Assembly (NCBI RefSeq): GCF_039529835.1
Contig: NZ_CP154262.1
Span: 2,728,001 to 2,792,000, forward strand
Length of the DNA: 64,000 nt
Direction: 5' to 3'
Source: Arthrobacter sp. TMP15
Lineage (GTDB): Bacteria; Actinomycetota; Actinomycetes; Actinomycetales; Micrococcaceae
Shown piece by piece: positions 18,615-26,733 of this stretch. How positions within the stretch are numbered: the stretch's first letter is position 1; each line of letters begins with the position of its first letter. The translations under genes and the position numbers were made by a program. The notes under the pieces are model-generated. The model was not told the origin of the DNA and did not search any database. It saw nothing but the letters and a program-made list of their open reading frames with translations.

Positions 18615-19258
18615 TTATTGCTGTGAACCGTTGATGGTGTCTGCTTTGAACCCCAGGCTCGTAGCGGCCCCCACCTCTAGTGCCTCCAAATCCGGTGACG
18701 TGATGATCGCCGCGATGAGCTCTGCTGTACCGCCCACCAGGGTGGAGTCAAAGTCGATCTCCGTGGCCGTGCACCAGGACCTATCCGCTGGCCAAGCCAG
18801 GTTGGCGGTTTGAAAGTTAGAGCCACCATCGCCGTCAAGCCACGTATCGAACCACGGCGGGCTGGCCAAATCACCGCTCGTGCCGTGAAACACAAAATAC
18901 TGCCGCAGTCCGTGAGCTACATTGAGCTTCCCAGCTTTGGCACAAGGAACTCCTTCGGTGACACCAGGGTCAAATCCACCCCATTGATCACCACCGATTT
19001 GTAAAGGCCGGTCCGTGCCATCGAGTGGAACTGCACCTCGGGATGAACAAGCGTTTTCTTTTCCGCAGCAACATCAGCCCACCGCAGAACCGGTGTTTGG
19101 CCCACGTTGACTCTGTGCAGGATCCGGGCATAAGCCTGGAAATGCTCGGGAAGGGTTGCCGCGACGGTGCCAATCCACTGTTCATAGCGTTCCTTGTTCA
19201 GGTACCGCTCCAAAGCGTCAGCGATCCACTGGCCGGTGCTTCCATCAACCTGTTCCAT
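18615..19258 (-). pseudogene. Conserved actinobacterial hypothetical, split by a frameshift
   Basis: Two minus-strand frames appear to be one gene. The first (19258-18917, 113 aa) begins MEQVDGSTGQWIADALERYL and stops shortly after VNGVDLTLVSPKE. The second frame is open across the same stretch and continues TEGVPCAKAGKLNVAHGLRQ to the C-terminal block with WPADRSWCTATEIDFDSTLV, ending at 18615. That block is, from memory, the hallmark C-terminus of a conserved actinobacterial family of about 210-260 aa. The frame change lies around 18915-18990, most simply near 18957. It could be a genuine inactivating indel, with or without loss of internal residues, or a sequencing error. Function unknown. 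Confidence 0.6.
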
Positions 19259-19343
19259 GGGCTCACCCTACAGGCGCCCGTGGACTCAACTAACCCTGGC
19301 GATTCCATGGTTCCAGAGCGCATCCATTACCTCTGTGGTGGGC

Positions 19344-19373
19344 GCCGCACTCTAAGCCGCCGCACTCTAAGCC
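19344..19373. repeat. Perfect 15-bp tandem duplication over a stop codon
   Basis: GCCGCACTCTAAGCC occurs twice in a row. The second copy contains the stop codon of the regulator gene on the minus strand (TAG at 19367-19369), so the duplication extends just past its 3' end. Confidence 0.9.
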
Positions 19374-20158
19374 CTGGGAACGAGCCGGGCACAGCAGTGA
19401 GAGATTTCTGCATCTGGCGCCAGGTCGTGACAGGTGTCCGCGCATCCCTCTAGAGCGCCGCTGAGCAGCGAGCCGTTGAGTGAGCAGACAACGTTGGTAT
19501 GAGCTTTGGACAGGCTATGAAACGGGCAGTTGGCCATGATGGTGCCGCCGGCACCGTCGGGCTCGGGGCTGTATCCCGTGGCGGCCAGTAATTGATGGAT
19601 ATTGCCGGATTCAGCCCCTAAACGGCGACCCTCCTCGAAGGCAACTTCTACCAGGGCTGCAGCAATACCGATCCCTGTATCAATGCAGTGCTGGACAGCT
19701 GCAGCAAGCACGCCTGCGGCAAGATCATAGTGCCGCGGCGGAACGGAGGCGCTAACCTCGTTCTGCGCCACTGTGTACAGCTTGGTGGGCCGTCCCGAAC
19801 CTGGCCCGGTCTTAGCGCCCACTTTGCGAAACTCTACGAGTAGCAAGTGCTCATCCACCAACCGGTCAAGGTGCGCACGGATGGTGCTCTTGGGTAGTTC
19901 CAGCTGCTCCGCGCAGTCATCGCGGCTAAGAGCTTCTCCGGAATCGCGCACCAGCTCAAACACTGTTCTGCGAATAGGGTCCCCCAGTGATGCCACGGCT
20001 TGCAGGCGCTGCGCGTCGTCAAGCTTGGCCCTTGTGGTGTTGGCGCTTGTGGTGTTGGCGCCAAGATGCTTGGCTGTGTGGAGAGTGGAGGGGGTTTGCT
20101 CCGCGTTGTTCATGACCGCTGGCCTTGTGCTCTCTTGCCAGTGCATGCTCCGCTGCAT
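19367..20158 (-). CDS. HTH regulator with C-terminal Cys cluster (COG2345-like)
   Basis: 263-residue regulator. A winged-helix region at about residues 50-110 (RLQAVASLGDPIRRTVFELV, then AEQLELPKSTIRAHLDRLVD) precedes a sensory domain. The C-terminus is Cys/His-rich: MANCPFHSLSKAHTNVVCSL, GCADTCHDL, SHCCARLV. This resembles SufR/COG2345-type regulators whose cysteines can hold an Fe-S cluster or metal. It is divergent from the folE operon and probably controls it through the dyad at 20206-20234. The start is uncertain (20158 or 20113); a -10-like AATACT lies close to 20158, so a nearly leaderless message is possible. An exact 15-bp duplication lies in its N-terminal linker. Confidence 0.8.
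   Translation of the reverse strand: MQRSMHWQESTRPAVMNNAEQTPSTLHTAKHLGANTTSANTTRAKLDDAQRLQAVASLGDPIRRTVFELVRDSGEALSRDDCAEQLELPKSTIRAHLDRLVDEHLLLVEFRKVGAKTGPGSGRPTKLYTVAQNEVSASVPPRHYDLAAGVLAAAVQHCIDTGIGIAAALVEVAFEEGRRLGAESGNIHQLLAATGYSPEPDGAGGTIMANCPFHSLSKAHTNVVCSLNGSLLSGALEGCADTCHDLAPDAEISHCCARLVPRA
20031..20060. repeat. Perfect 15-bp tandem duplication in regulator gene
   Basis: CTTGTGGTGTTGGCG occurs twice in tandem. It is in frame and gives ANTTSANTTR in the linker before the HTH domain. Confidence 0.9.
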
Positions 20159-20185
20159 GGCAGGTTAAGTATTGTTTGGACTTAC

Positions 20186-20234
20186 TTGACGCTTTGAGTC
20201 TGCGCTTCTAAAGTCAATAATACAAGCTTTAGAA
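20186..20234 (+). promoter_or_regulatory. folE operon promoter with overlapping operator-like dyad
   Basis: Candidate -35 TTGACG (20186-20191), 17-bp spacer, -10 TAAAGT (20209-20214). A perfect 8-bp inverted repeat, TTCTAAAG-N13-CTTTAGAA (20206-20234), covers the -10 and start-site region and ends just before the ribosome-binding site (AAAGG) of the ATG at 20245. This placement fits repression by the divergently encoded HTH regulator. Direct binding is inferred. Confidence 0.65.
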
Positions 20235-20244
20235 AGGTTTGGAA

Positions 20245-20853
20245 ATGTCCATCTCCAGTGCTTCCCTCCCAGATCTGCTCACTTACGACGATGCCGAGTC
20301 GTTGGTGGGCCCATCTTCCATTGATCTGCCGCGTGCTCAGGCCGCCATTGCCGAATTCCTGCGGGCACTGGGCCGTGATGAAACCGATCCTCACCTCTTG
20401 GACACTCCCCGCCGGGTGGCAGCCGCCTACGCAGAAATGCTGACCCCTCGCGAAACAACATGGACCACATTTCCCAATGACGACGGATACCAAGGTCTAG
20501 TGCTGGTGAAGGACATTCCCTTCCATTCATTGTGCCAGCACCACTTGCTGCCGTTCCGGGGTGTGGCTCATGTGGGCTACCTGCCAGGGGATCGTCTTTT
20601 TGGCCTGTCCAAGATGGCCCGCGGTGTTGAGCTCTTCTCCCGGGATCTGCAGGTCCAAGAACGACTCACCCAGCAGGTGGCAGACTGGCTCGAGGACACC
20701 TTGGCGCCCCGCGGAGTAGGCGTAGTCATGGAGGCGGAGCACATGTGCATGTCGTTGCGCGGGGTGCAAACCTCCGGCACCACCACCCGCACATCGGTTT
20801 TCACTGGTTTGTTATCCCAGGGCGGGCCATTGCGCGGGCAGTTCCCGCAGTAA
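20245..20853 (+). CDS. folE: GTP cyclohydrolase I
   Basis: 202-residue enzyme making 7,8-dihydroneopterin triphosphate from GTP. Zinc and substrate motifs are present: FHSLCQHHLLPFRGVAHVGY (Cys and His ligands), LSKMARGVELFSRDLQVQER, and MEAEHMCMSLRGVQTSGT with the second Cys. I use the ATG at 20245, with AAAGG 7 nt upstream, rather than the TTG at 20239. It opens a four-gene operon that does not look like the classical ftsH-folE-folP-folB-folK set, so it may be a second folE. A missing or present canonical copy elsewhere would decide this. Confidence 0.93.
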   Translation: MSISSASLPDLLTYDDAESLVGPSSIDLPRAQAAIAEFLRALGRDETDPHLLDTPRRVAAAYAEMLTPRETTWTTFPNDDGYQGLVLVKDIPFHSLCQHHLLPFRGVAHVGYLPGDRLFGLSKMARGVELFSRDLQVQERLTQQVADWLEDTLAPRGVGVVMEAEHMCMSLRGVQTSGTTTRTSVFTGLLSQGGPLRGQFPQ

Positions 20854-20955
20854 TGCTTTTCTGGCCACTGGCAGATGCGGGGCTGGTTTAAGAGCATTAG
20901 TTTTCACCAAGTTTTATCTAAGAGACATAAATTTCCACCGGAAAGAGTTTCGATC

Positions 20956-22236
20956 ATGACCACCTCACCCAGCACCTCATCCCCCACCGATTCAGCCACC
21001 GATTCCCCCACCCCGAATGCGGGTATGGTGATCATCGGCGGTGGCCTCACAGCGGCCACCGCTGCGGAAACGCTGCGGAAAGAAGGCTATGCCGGTGCTG
21101 TGACAATCGTGGCGGACGAACCGGAAACCCCCTACCAGCGTCCGCCGCTTTCCAAGGGTTTCCTGGCCGGCAAAGAGGACGCTGACTCGTTGCTGCCGCT
21201 TCCCGCCAGCTGGTATCCCGAACACAATGTCACGCTTCTGAAAGGAACTGCAGCAACTGCACTGGATCCCCAGGCGCACACCGTCACCCTCGCCGATGGA
21301 ACTACGCTTGCCTATGACAAAGTGCTTCTGGCAACAGGGGCCGCACCGCGTCATATCCCCTTCCCTGGCGTTGACCTCAAGGGTGTTTACACGTTCAGAA
21401 CCAAGGCAGACAGCGTTGCCGTGAAAGAGCTGTTCACTGCCGGAAACAAGAATGTAGTAATGATTGGCTCAGGCTGGATTGGCATGGAAATTGCCGCCAC
21501 AGCAACAGAACTCGGCAACCATGTGGCATTGCTTGGTCTGGAAGATGTTCCACTATCAACTGCCATTGGCTCCACGTTGGGTGCTGTCTTCACCAACAGG
21601 CAAAAGGAAGCCGGCGTCCGCTTTGAACTGCCTGCCACCGCGGAGAAAATTCAAGGCAGTGACGGTGCCGTGACCTCAGTTCTGACCAACACAGGTGTGA
21701 CGCTGCCAGCTGACATTGTCATTGTGGCTGTGGGCGTGGTCCCCAACACAGGGTTGGCCAAGGACGCCGGATTAACAATCAATAACGGGATCGAGGTCAC
21801 AGCCAGCCTGCAAACTTCCGCAGCGGATGTATTTGCCGCAGGCGATGTGGCCAACTCCCTGCACCCGGTCACCGGAGCCTACGCCCGCTCCGAGCACTGG
21901 GCCAACGCCATTGCCAGTGGCAAAGTTGCGGCAAAATCAATGCTGGGTCAGAACGCCGTCCTTGACGACATCCCCTACTTCTATACTGATCAGTTTGATT
22001 TGGGCATGGAGTATTCCGGCTTTGGAGCCCTGACCAAGGATGCCGAACTCGTCATCCGCGGGAGCTTGGAAAAGCGCGAGTTTGTTGCTTTCTGGCTACT
22101 TGAAGGCCGCGTTGTTGCCGGCATGAACGTAAACGTTTGGGATGTCCAGGATGCCATCAAGGACCTCATCATCTCAGCGCGCACGGTGAACAAAGTCCAG
22201 CTGGCTGATGAACACACTGCTATTGAGGACATTTGA
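20956..22236 (+). CDS. FAD/NAD(P)-dependent ferredoxin-reductase-like flavoprotein
   Basis: 426-residue flavoprotein of the BphA4/putidaredoxin-reductase class. FAD-binding Rossmann motif at residues 24-45 (GMVIIGGGLTAATAAETLRK), PYQRPPLSKGFLAG loop, NAD(P) motif VVMIGSGWIGMEIAATATEL, and DVFAAGDVAN near residue 290. The C-terminal reductase domain (YFYTDQFDLGMEYSGFG) is present. Such enzymes pass electrons from NAD(P)H to ferredoxins or small proteins. I start at 20956, preceded by GGAAAGAG. It overlaps the next gene by one base (TGATG). No ferredoxin gene is next to it, so the partner is unknown. Confidence 0.9.
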   Translation: MTTSPSTSSPTDSATDSPTPNAGMVIIGGGLTAATAAETLRKEGYAGAVTIVADEPETPYQRPPLSKGFLAGKEDADSLLPLPASWYPEHNVTLLKGTAATALDPQAHTVTLADGTTLAYDKVLLATGAAPRHIPFPGVDLKGVYTFRTKADSVAVKELFTAGNKNVVMIGSGWIGMEIAATATELGNHVALLGLEDVPLSTAIGSTLGAVFTNRQKEAGVRFELPATAEKIQGSDGAVTSVLTNTGVTLPADIVIVAVGVVPNTGLAKDAGLTINNGIEVTASLQTSAADVFAAGDVANSLHPVTGAYARSEHWANAIASGKVAAKSMLGQNAVLDDIPYFYTDQFDLGMEYSGFGALTKDAELVIRGSLEKREFVAFWLLEGRVVAGMNVNVWDVQDAIKDLIISARTVNKVQLADEHTAIEDI

Positions 22237-23207
22237 TGGCAACTACGAGGACCTCCGCAACGCCGGAAGCCCCCGCAACAGCAGCGCCGTTTTATACCCC
22301 GGAGCTCTTGCATCCCATCCATCAATTTGGACCACGCACCATCGATTTCAGTCGGCAGGTGGCCCTGATGGCCATCATCAACCGCACCCCTGATTCCTTC
22401 TACGACGGCGGGACCACGTTTGCGTTGGATGCCGCGGTTAACGCTTCGCTTGCGGCGGTGCGAGACGGAGCCGATTGGGTTGATATTGGCGGCGTTCCCT
22501 TTGCTCCCGGGCCTGCTTTGAGTGCTGAGGAAGAAAGTGAGCGAGTGGTTCCGGTGATTGCTGCCGTGGCGGCGGCAAGTGATGTGATCATTTCAGTTGA
22601 CACGTTTTTGCCTGAAGTGGCTGCCCGCAGTATTGCGGCAGGCGCCAACGTCATTAACGACACCACCGGTCTCTCCAACCCGGAGCTGGCATCGGTGGTG
22701 GCAGAATCTGGCGCACATTTAGTCATCACCCATTCACTGGCCAAGCCGCGTACCGTGTACCCGCGGCCGTACTACAACGACGTTGTTAGTGAGGTTGCGG
22801 CGTTCTTAGCCGAGCGGGTTGAGCTTGCCCTTTCGTTGGGTGTCCCTGCCGAGAAGATCATCATTGACCCCGGCCATGACCTCAATAAGAACACCCTGCA
22901 CACCCTTGAGATTACGCGCCGCTTCAACGAAATCGCCGCTTTAGGATTTCCGGCTCTGGCCGCCGTGTCCAACAAAGATTTCATCGGCGAAAGTCTCAAC
23001 CAAGCAAAGACGGAGCGCCTTGAAGGCTCCTTGGCTGCTGGCGTCATTTGCATTTTAGGTGGCGCAAGGATTCTACGAATGCACAATGTTGCTGCGGCCA
23101 GCTCAGCCATCGGCATGACCGAAACAATTTTGGGTTGGCGGGAACCGGCGTATCTTCTGCACAATATGGGCGAGGCCAATCAGCCGGCCCGCCCGATCGC
23201 CCAGTAG
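22236..23207 (+). CDS. FolP2-type dihydropteroate synthase-like protein
   Basis: 323-residue TIM-barrel pterin-binding protein. Canonical blocks are modified: MAIINRTPDSFYDGG instead of NVTPDSFSDGG; DIGGVPFAPGPALSAEE where true DHPS has DIGGxSTRPGA; INDTTGLSNPE; IIDPGHDLNKNTLHTLEITR; NKDFIGESLN. These follow the M. tuberculosis FolP2 (Rv1207) pattern as I remember it, a protein reported to lack DHPS activity. The Ser-Thr-Arg-Pro loop that helps bind pABA is missing, so folate synthesis or sulfonamide sensitivity should not be assumed. It lies between a flavoprotein and an Rv2671-like reductase in the folE operon. Confidence 0.85.
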   Translation: MATTRTSATPEAPATAAPFYTPELLHPIHQFGPRTIDFSRQVALMAIINRTPDSFYDGGTTFALDAAVNASLAAVRDGADWVDIGGVPFAPGPALSAEEESERVVPVIAAVAAASDVIISVDTFLPEVAARSIAAGANVINDTTGLSNPELASVVAESGAHLVITHSLAKPRTVYPRPYYNDVVSEVAAFLAERVELALSLGVPAEKIIIDPGHDLNKNTLHTLEITRRFNEIAALGFPALAAVSNKDFIGESLNQAKTERLEGSLAAGVICILGGARILRMHNVAAASSAIGMTETILGWREPAYLLHNMGEANQPARPIAQ

Positions 23208-23260
23208 CCAAGTAGCCAAATAGCCAAATAGCCAAATAGCCAAATAGCAAAGTAGCCAAG
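23205..23260. repeat. 8-bp tandem repeat (TAGCCAAA-type), 7 units
   Basis: Seven 8-bp units starting with the FolP2-like stop codon: TAGCCAAG, four TAGCCAAA, TAGCAAAG, TAGCCAAG. Because 8 is not a multiple of 3, a TAG occurs in each frame. The array ends 6 nt before the AAGGAG of the next gene (ATG 23278). Length variation would alter spacing between the two genes only. Confidence 0.92.
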
Positions 23261-23277
23261 TCACTAAGGAGATTTTC

Positions 23278-24096
23278 ATGATTGAGCGGATCTTCCCCAC
23301 CCCCTCGATTCTCTCCGGAGCAGATCTGGAGCAGGAACTGCTCGCGCCACCTCCGGAAGGACGCCTGCGTGGCAAACCATGGGTGAGCTTTAACTTTATT
23401 GCCAGTATTGATGGTGCCGCTTCCATGGATGGCGTCTCAGGGAAACTGGGAAATGCGTGGGACCAACGTATTTTTTCATTGTTACGGCAAACCGCGGATG
23501 TTATTTTGGTGGGTGCTCAAACCATCAGGGTAGAAGGTTATGGCGGTCAATTGCTGAGCGAGTCGGCACAAAAGTGGCGTGCGGAGAACTGGCTCTCGGA
23601 GCACCCACCCTTGGCGATTGTTTCTGGTTCTCTAAATTTGAATCCCGGTCTTGAAGTGTTCACCAGGGCACCCGTTCGCCCGTTGGTTTTGACACTTGAG
23701 TCTGCCCCGCAAGAAAGCAAAAGCGCCCTGTCCAAGGTGGCCGATCTGGTCATGGTGGGCAAGGATACCCTCGAGGTGGAACTGATCATTTCTGCACTTG
23801 CCGAGCGAGGATTTAAAAAGATCCACTCCGAGGGCGGACCGACTCTGCTCAATACCTTCGCTAAAGCCGGAAAAGTGGATGAGCTTTCCTTGACTGTCTC
23901 TCCGCTCCTGGTGGGCGGGTCAGCCGGGCGAATCGCGCACGGGGCCGACCGGGATTCTGATACTAGCGGCGAAGGCGGTGTGCCTAAAAGTCAACCCGTG
24001 GCAAGCGCTGATATGACGTTGACAAGGGTTCTCAAAGCTGACTCAATGCTGTTCCTGCGCTACGTAAGCCACAACTCGCAGCCCCCGGCTTCTTAG
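23278..24096 (+). CDS. RibD C-terminal/DHFR-family reductase (Rv2671-like)
   Basis: 272-residue reductase of the pyrimidine-reductase (RibD_C/DHFR-like) fold. SFNFIASIDGAASMDGVSG is the N-terminal block, DVILVGAQTIRVEGYGG follows, and KKIHSEGGPTLLNTFAKA binds NADPH phosphate. This arrangement resembles M. tuberculosis Rv2671, reported from memory to reduce dihydrofolate as well as having RibD ancestry. There is no deaminase domain and no rib neighbour, so a pterin or folate-like substrate from the same operon is more likely than riboflavin precursor. AAGGAG lies 6 nt before the ATG. Confidence 0.85.
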   Translation: MIERIFPTPSILSGADLEQELLAPPPEGRLRGKPWVSFNFIASIDGAASMDGVSGKLGNAWDQRIFSLLRQTADVILVGAQTIRVEGYGGQLLSESAQKWRAENWLSEHPPLAIVSGSLNLNPGLEVFTRAPVRPLVLTLESAPQESKSALSKVADLVMVGKDTLEVELIISALAERGFKKIHSEGGPTLLNTFAKAGKVDELSLTVSPLLVGGSAGRIAHGADRDSDTSGEGGVPKSQPVASADMTLTRVLKADSMLFLRYVSHNSQPPAS

Positions 24097-24150
24097 CATC
24101 AAGCTGCGGCGAACCAGCTTTAGCCGCCAGTGAACTCCCCGGCGCGCCGG

Positions 24151-24882
24151 CTAGTTCGACGGCGGGGCAACCGACAATTTTGCCATCACCTTGGGTGTGG
24201 TGGCTGCCAACAATTCATCTGTTGGACAGGCCAAGCTCACCAACAAAGAGGTATCAGCACTTCCCAGCATGCGCCCCCATACAGTGCTTGCCATAACATC
24301 TTTGCCAGCTTTGGTGCCGAAGGACAAGAAGGAAATCAGCGGTCCTGCTTTTCCTGCCTCGGCCACCCAGGGCAGCAGCGCCTCCGGCAAGGATTCTTCC
24401 ATCACCGATGGAATGAGGTATTTCATTAACTCAAGTGTGGAGGATTTGTCATCACCGTGAGTGATCAGAGGGCCCTGGTTGGTAGCGATCCAATACGCTA
24501 CTTGGCAGCCCGCAGCGTTGGTATATTGGGTCTGGCCGGCCACGTTGTTCTTCACCAGATTCCACTCAGGCGGCCCCGGTGTCTGCGAATACTCCTGGGG
24601 TGGCTGGCCCAGCACGTCACTAAAACCAACCGGCACGCCGGGGACAAGCGTTTTGCCTGCTTCGAAAGTCATTGGCGCGCCAGCCACAGCGGCAGCGTCA
24701 TGCCCGGGAACAATAGTTGGCGGAGCGTAGCTGGTAGGTGCAGCTGAGGGTGCAATGCTGGGAGGAGACTGGGACGGAACCGAAATACTGCACCCGGTCA
24801 GCGCCGCAATCATCAGAAAGACTACTCCTGTAGCCGCAAGCGTTTGCTTCTTCGGCCCCTTTGGTTGATCCACAGGATCCAC
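24151..24882 (-). CDS. Predicted lipoprotein of unknown function
   Basis: 243-residue protein with a lipoprotein signal (TGVVFLMIAALTGC; Cys about residue 31), a Pro/Ser-rich linker, and a globular domain with conserved-looking cysteines in NAAGCQVAYW and SLACPTDE. I do not recognise the domain. A GTG at 24882 gives the longest product; the exact start is unclear because no good ribosome-binding site is visible. A palindrome (CCGGCGCGCCGG, 24139-24150) follows the stop. It is divergent from the J-domain gene. Confidence 0.7.
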   Translation of the reverse strand: MDPVDQPKGPKKQTLAATGVVFLMIAALTGCSISVPSQSPPSIAPSAAPTSYAPPTIVPGHDAAAVAGAPMTFEAGKTLVPGVPVGFSDVLGQPPQEYSQTPGPPEWNLVKNNVAGQTQYTNAAGCQVAYWIATNQGPLITHGDDKSSTLELMKYLIPSVMEESLPEALLPWVAEAGKAGPLISFLSFGTKAGKDVMASTVWGRMLGSADTSLLVSLACPTDELLAATTPKVMAKLSVAPPSN

Positions 24883-25044
24883 TGTACAGATCCCGCCCCA
24901 TCCTCAGCCACATCTCAAGTCACCGCCGCCCCAGAGCAGAGACACCAGAGCAGCGGCCCGGGGAGACAGCACCATGGAGGGGAACAAAGCGCTTCTGCGG
25001 CTAGACTGAACTCTTGGCAAAACAGGGCTAGCGAAAGGCCACCC

Positions 25045-26073
25045 GTGGGCGAGACGTTCCTTACGCACTATCAAGTTCTCGGTCTTGCACGTTCTGCCAC
25101 GGAGCAAGAGATCAAGATCGCGTACCGCAAAGCAGCCAAGACTGCCCACCCCGACAGGGGCGGTGCCCCTGAACTCTTTCATAAAATTGCAGAAGCCTAC
25201 GAGGTCCTCTCTGACCCTGTCCGCAGACAGGCGTATGACAGGTCCTACGGTTCACCAAGCCGCCCGGGTACTTCGGCAGGTGCCAGCACGCGAACCGGCT
25301 CATACGGCGCTCCAGGAACGGAGGGCTCTTCCGTGCGTGAAGGAACTGCTGCCGGTGCGGCTAACAGTTTTGGGGCTTTCAATACCCGCCGCGCCCCTGA
25401 AACACGACGCACGGCCGGTGACCCTGCCGTTTATATCCCCGCCTACGAGGAGCCCTCAAGCGGTTCAGTAGAGAATTCAGCACAGCAGCAAACTCCGCTG
25501 ATGCCACGGATGACTGCGGCGCAACCTGTCCACGGTGCACCGCGAAAACGTGGCGTCTTTGGTGCGGCGTCGCGACTGGCCCGGGAAGCGCGGACTGCCC
25601 AGCTCATAATGCAGCAGGTCCTGCCGGGCATCCCGGCCGCAAGGCTCATCAACGGTCTCAGTGCTCCCATGGGCAGTGGCTATCTGGATCATGTTTTGGT
25701 TTCGGGGTACCGAATCGCGATCATTGGTTCAATGCTGGTGCCCGACGGCGCCTTCCGCTGGGACGGGAGCATGCTGGTCCATGGCGGCAAGGTTGCAGCA
25801 CCGCCACAACTGATCCCCGCCACACGCAAGATGCAAGAACTCTTCCCCGAATGCAATGTCACAGCCTGGGTCTGTGTGCACAGCAAGACGGGAAACCTGT
25901 TCGAACCGGTTATTGATTACGCCAAGGGCACTGACCCAGATGGTTCAAACACGCTCAATGTGGCTAACGCTGCCCGTTTTGTGCGTGAGGTCAAGCATTT
26001 CTTAGCCTCAGGGCCTTCTCCCAACGTGGTTGATTTACACGTTCTGGACAGGCTCCTGGGCGGCATGTACTAG
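25045..26073 (+). CDS. J-domain protein with C-terminal NERD-like region
   Basis: 342-residue protein. Start at the GTG 25045 (AAAGG 6 nt upstream); the longer upstream frame lacks support. The J domain (residues 1-65) has the HPD motif in KTAHPDRGGAPELF and ends near AYEVLSDPVRRQAYD. After a Gly/Ser/Arg-rich linker, the C-terminal half (SGYLDHVLVSGYRIAIIGSM) resembles the IDHVVV.. core of NERD nuclease-related domains. The usual ExK catalytic residues are replaced by Gly-Ser-Met, so any nuclease role is doubtful. It has no zinc-finger region and is not DnaJ itself. It probably recruits DnaK. Confidence 0.82.
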   Translation: MGETFLTHYQVLGLARSATEQEIKIAYRKAAKTAHPDRGGAPELFHKIAEAYEVLSDPVRRQAYDRSYGSPSRPGTSAGASTRTGSYGAPGTEGSSVREGTAAGAANSFGAFNTRRAPETRRTAGDPAVYIPAYEEPSSGSVENSAQQQTPLMPRMTAAQPVHGAPRKRGVFGAASRLAREARTAQLIMQQVLPGIPAARLINGLSAPMGSGYLDHVLVSGYRIAIIGSMLVPDGAFRWDGSMLVHGGKVAAPPQLIPATRKMQELFPECNVTAWVCVHSKTGNLFEPVIDYAKGTDPDGSNTLNVANAARFVREVKHFLASGPSPNVVDLHVLDRLLGGMY

Positions 26074-26178
26074 AGCAGGCATCCTGAGCCCGCCTCTGCG
26101 CAACGGGCCAAAATTCAAATGAGCCCCCTCGCGTCCTTCTGGTTACAACCGGCTAGTGCCTGGCGGTAGGATAAAACA

Positions 26179-26646
26179 GTGTTTCGCATCCTTTTCCTGA
26201 CCCCTGAGATCCCTGGCAACACCGGAAATGCCATCCGGTTGGCCGCCATCACTGGTGCCGAGCTGCACCTTGTCGAACCCTTGGGCTTTGACTTCTCTGA
26301 CGCTAAATTGCGAAGAGCCGGACTTGATTATCACGATCTTGCGGTGATGAGAGTTCACCCCAGTCTCGAAGCGGCGTGGGCCGCGCTGGCTCCCGAACGG
26401 GTCTTTGCGTTCACTGCCGATGGCGAGAGAAGCTACACAGAGATTGCCTACCAGCCCGGAGATGTGCTGATGTTTGGCCGCGAATCCGAGGGGCTGCCAG
26501 CTGAAGTGAAACAGGATCCGCACGTCACCGCCAGAGTACGGCTGCCCATGCTTCCCTCATTACGTTCCCTGAACCTGGCCAATGCAGCCTCGATCGCAGT
26601 TTTTGAGGCGTGGCGCCAAAACAACTTCGCCGGCGCACAGCGCTAA
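26179..26646 (+). CDS. trmL: tRNA (cytidine/uridine-34-2'-O)-methyltransferase TrmL
   Basis: 155-residue SPOUT enzyme, full length for the family. IPGNTGNAIRLAAITGAELH and LVEPLGFDFSD form the first block; VLMFGRESEGLP and SLNLANAASIAVFEAWRQN form the SAM-binding knot. It methylates the wobble ribose of tRNA-Leu. GTG start at 26179. A weak hairpin (GGCCCG / CGGGCC, 26663-26687) lies after the stop. Confidence 0.92.
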   Translation: MFRILFLTPEIPGNTGNAIRLAAITGAELHLVEPLGFDFSDAKLRRAGLDYHDLAVMRVHPSLEAAWAALAPERVFAFTADGERSYTEIAYQPGDVLMFGRESEGLPAEVKQDPHVTARVRLPMLPSLRSLNLANAASIAVFEAWRQNNFAGAQR

Positions 26647-26733
26647 GCCGAAATTTGTTGGCGGCCCGCAACTATAGCTTTCGGGCCATAACTCAAGGCT
26701 CATTAGAATTTATTTCATCAATTGGAGGCATGC

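Noticed and set aside
23205-23260. CRISPR or attachment site
   Set aside because: 8-bp pure tandem repeat without spacers; no integrase nearby.
24844-25044. Longer N-terminus of the J-domain protein
   Set aside because: No RBS and no resemblance to J-domain proteins; the GTG at 25045 has AAAGG and starts right at the domain.
26663-26687. Terminator after trmL
   Set aside because: The stem is only 6 bp with a 13-nt loop and no U-tract; mentioned in the trmL entry only.
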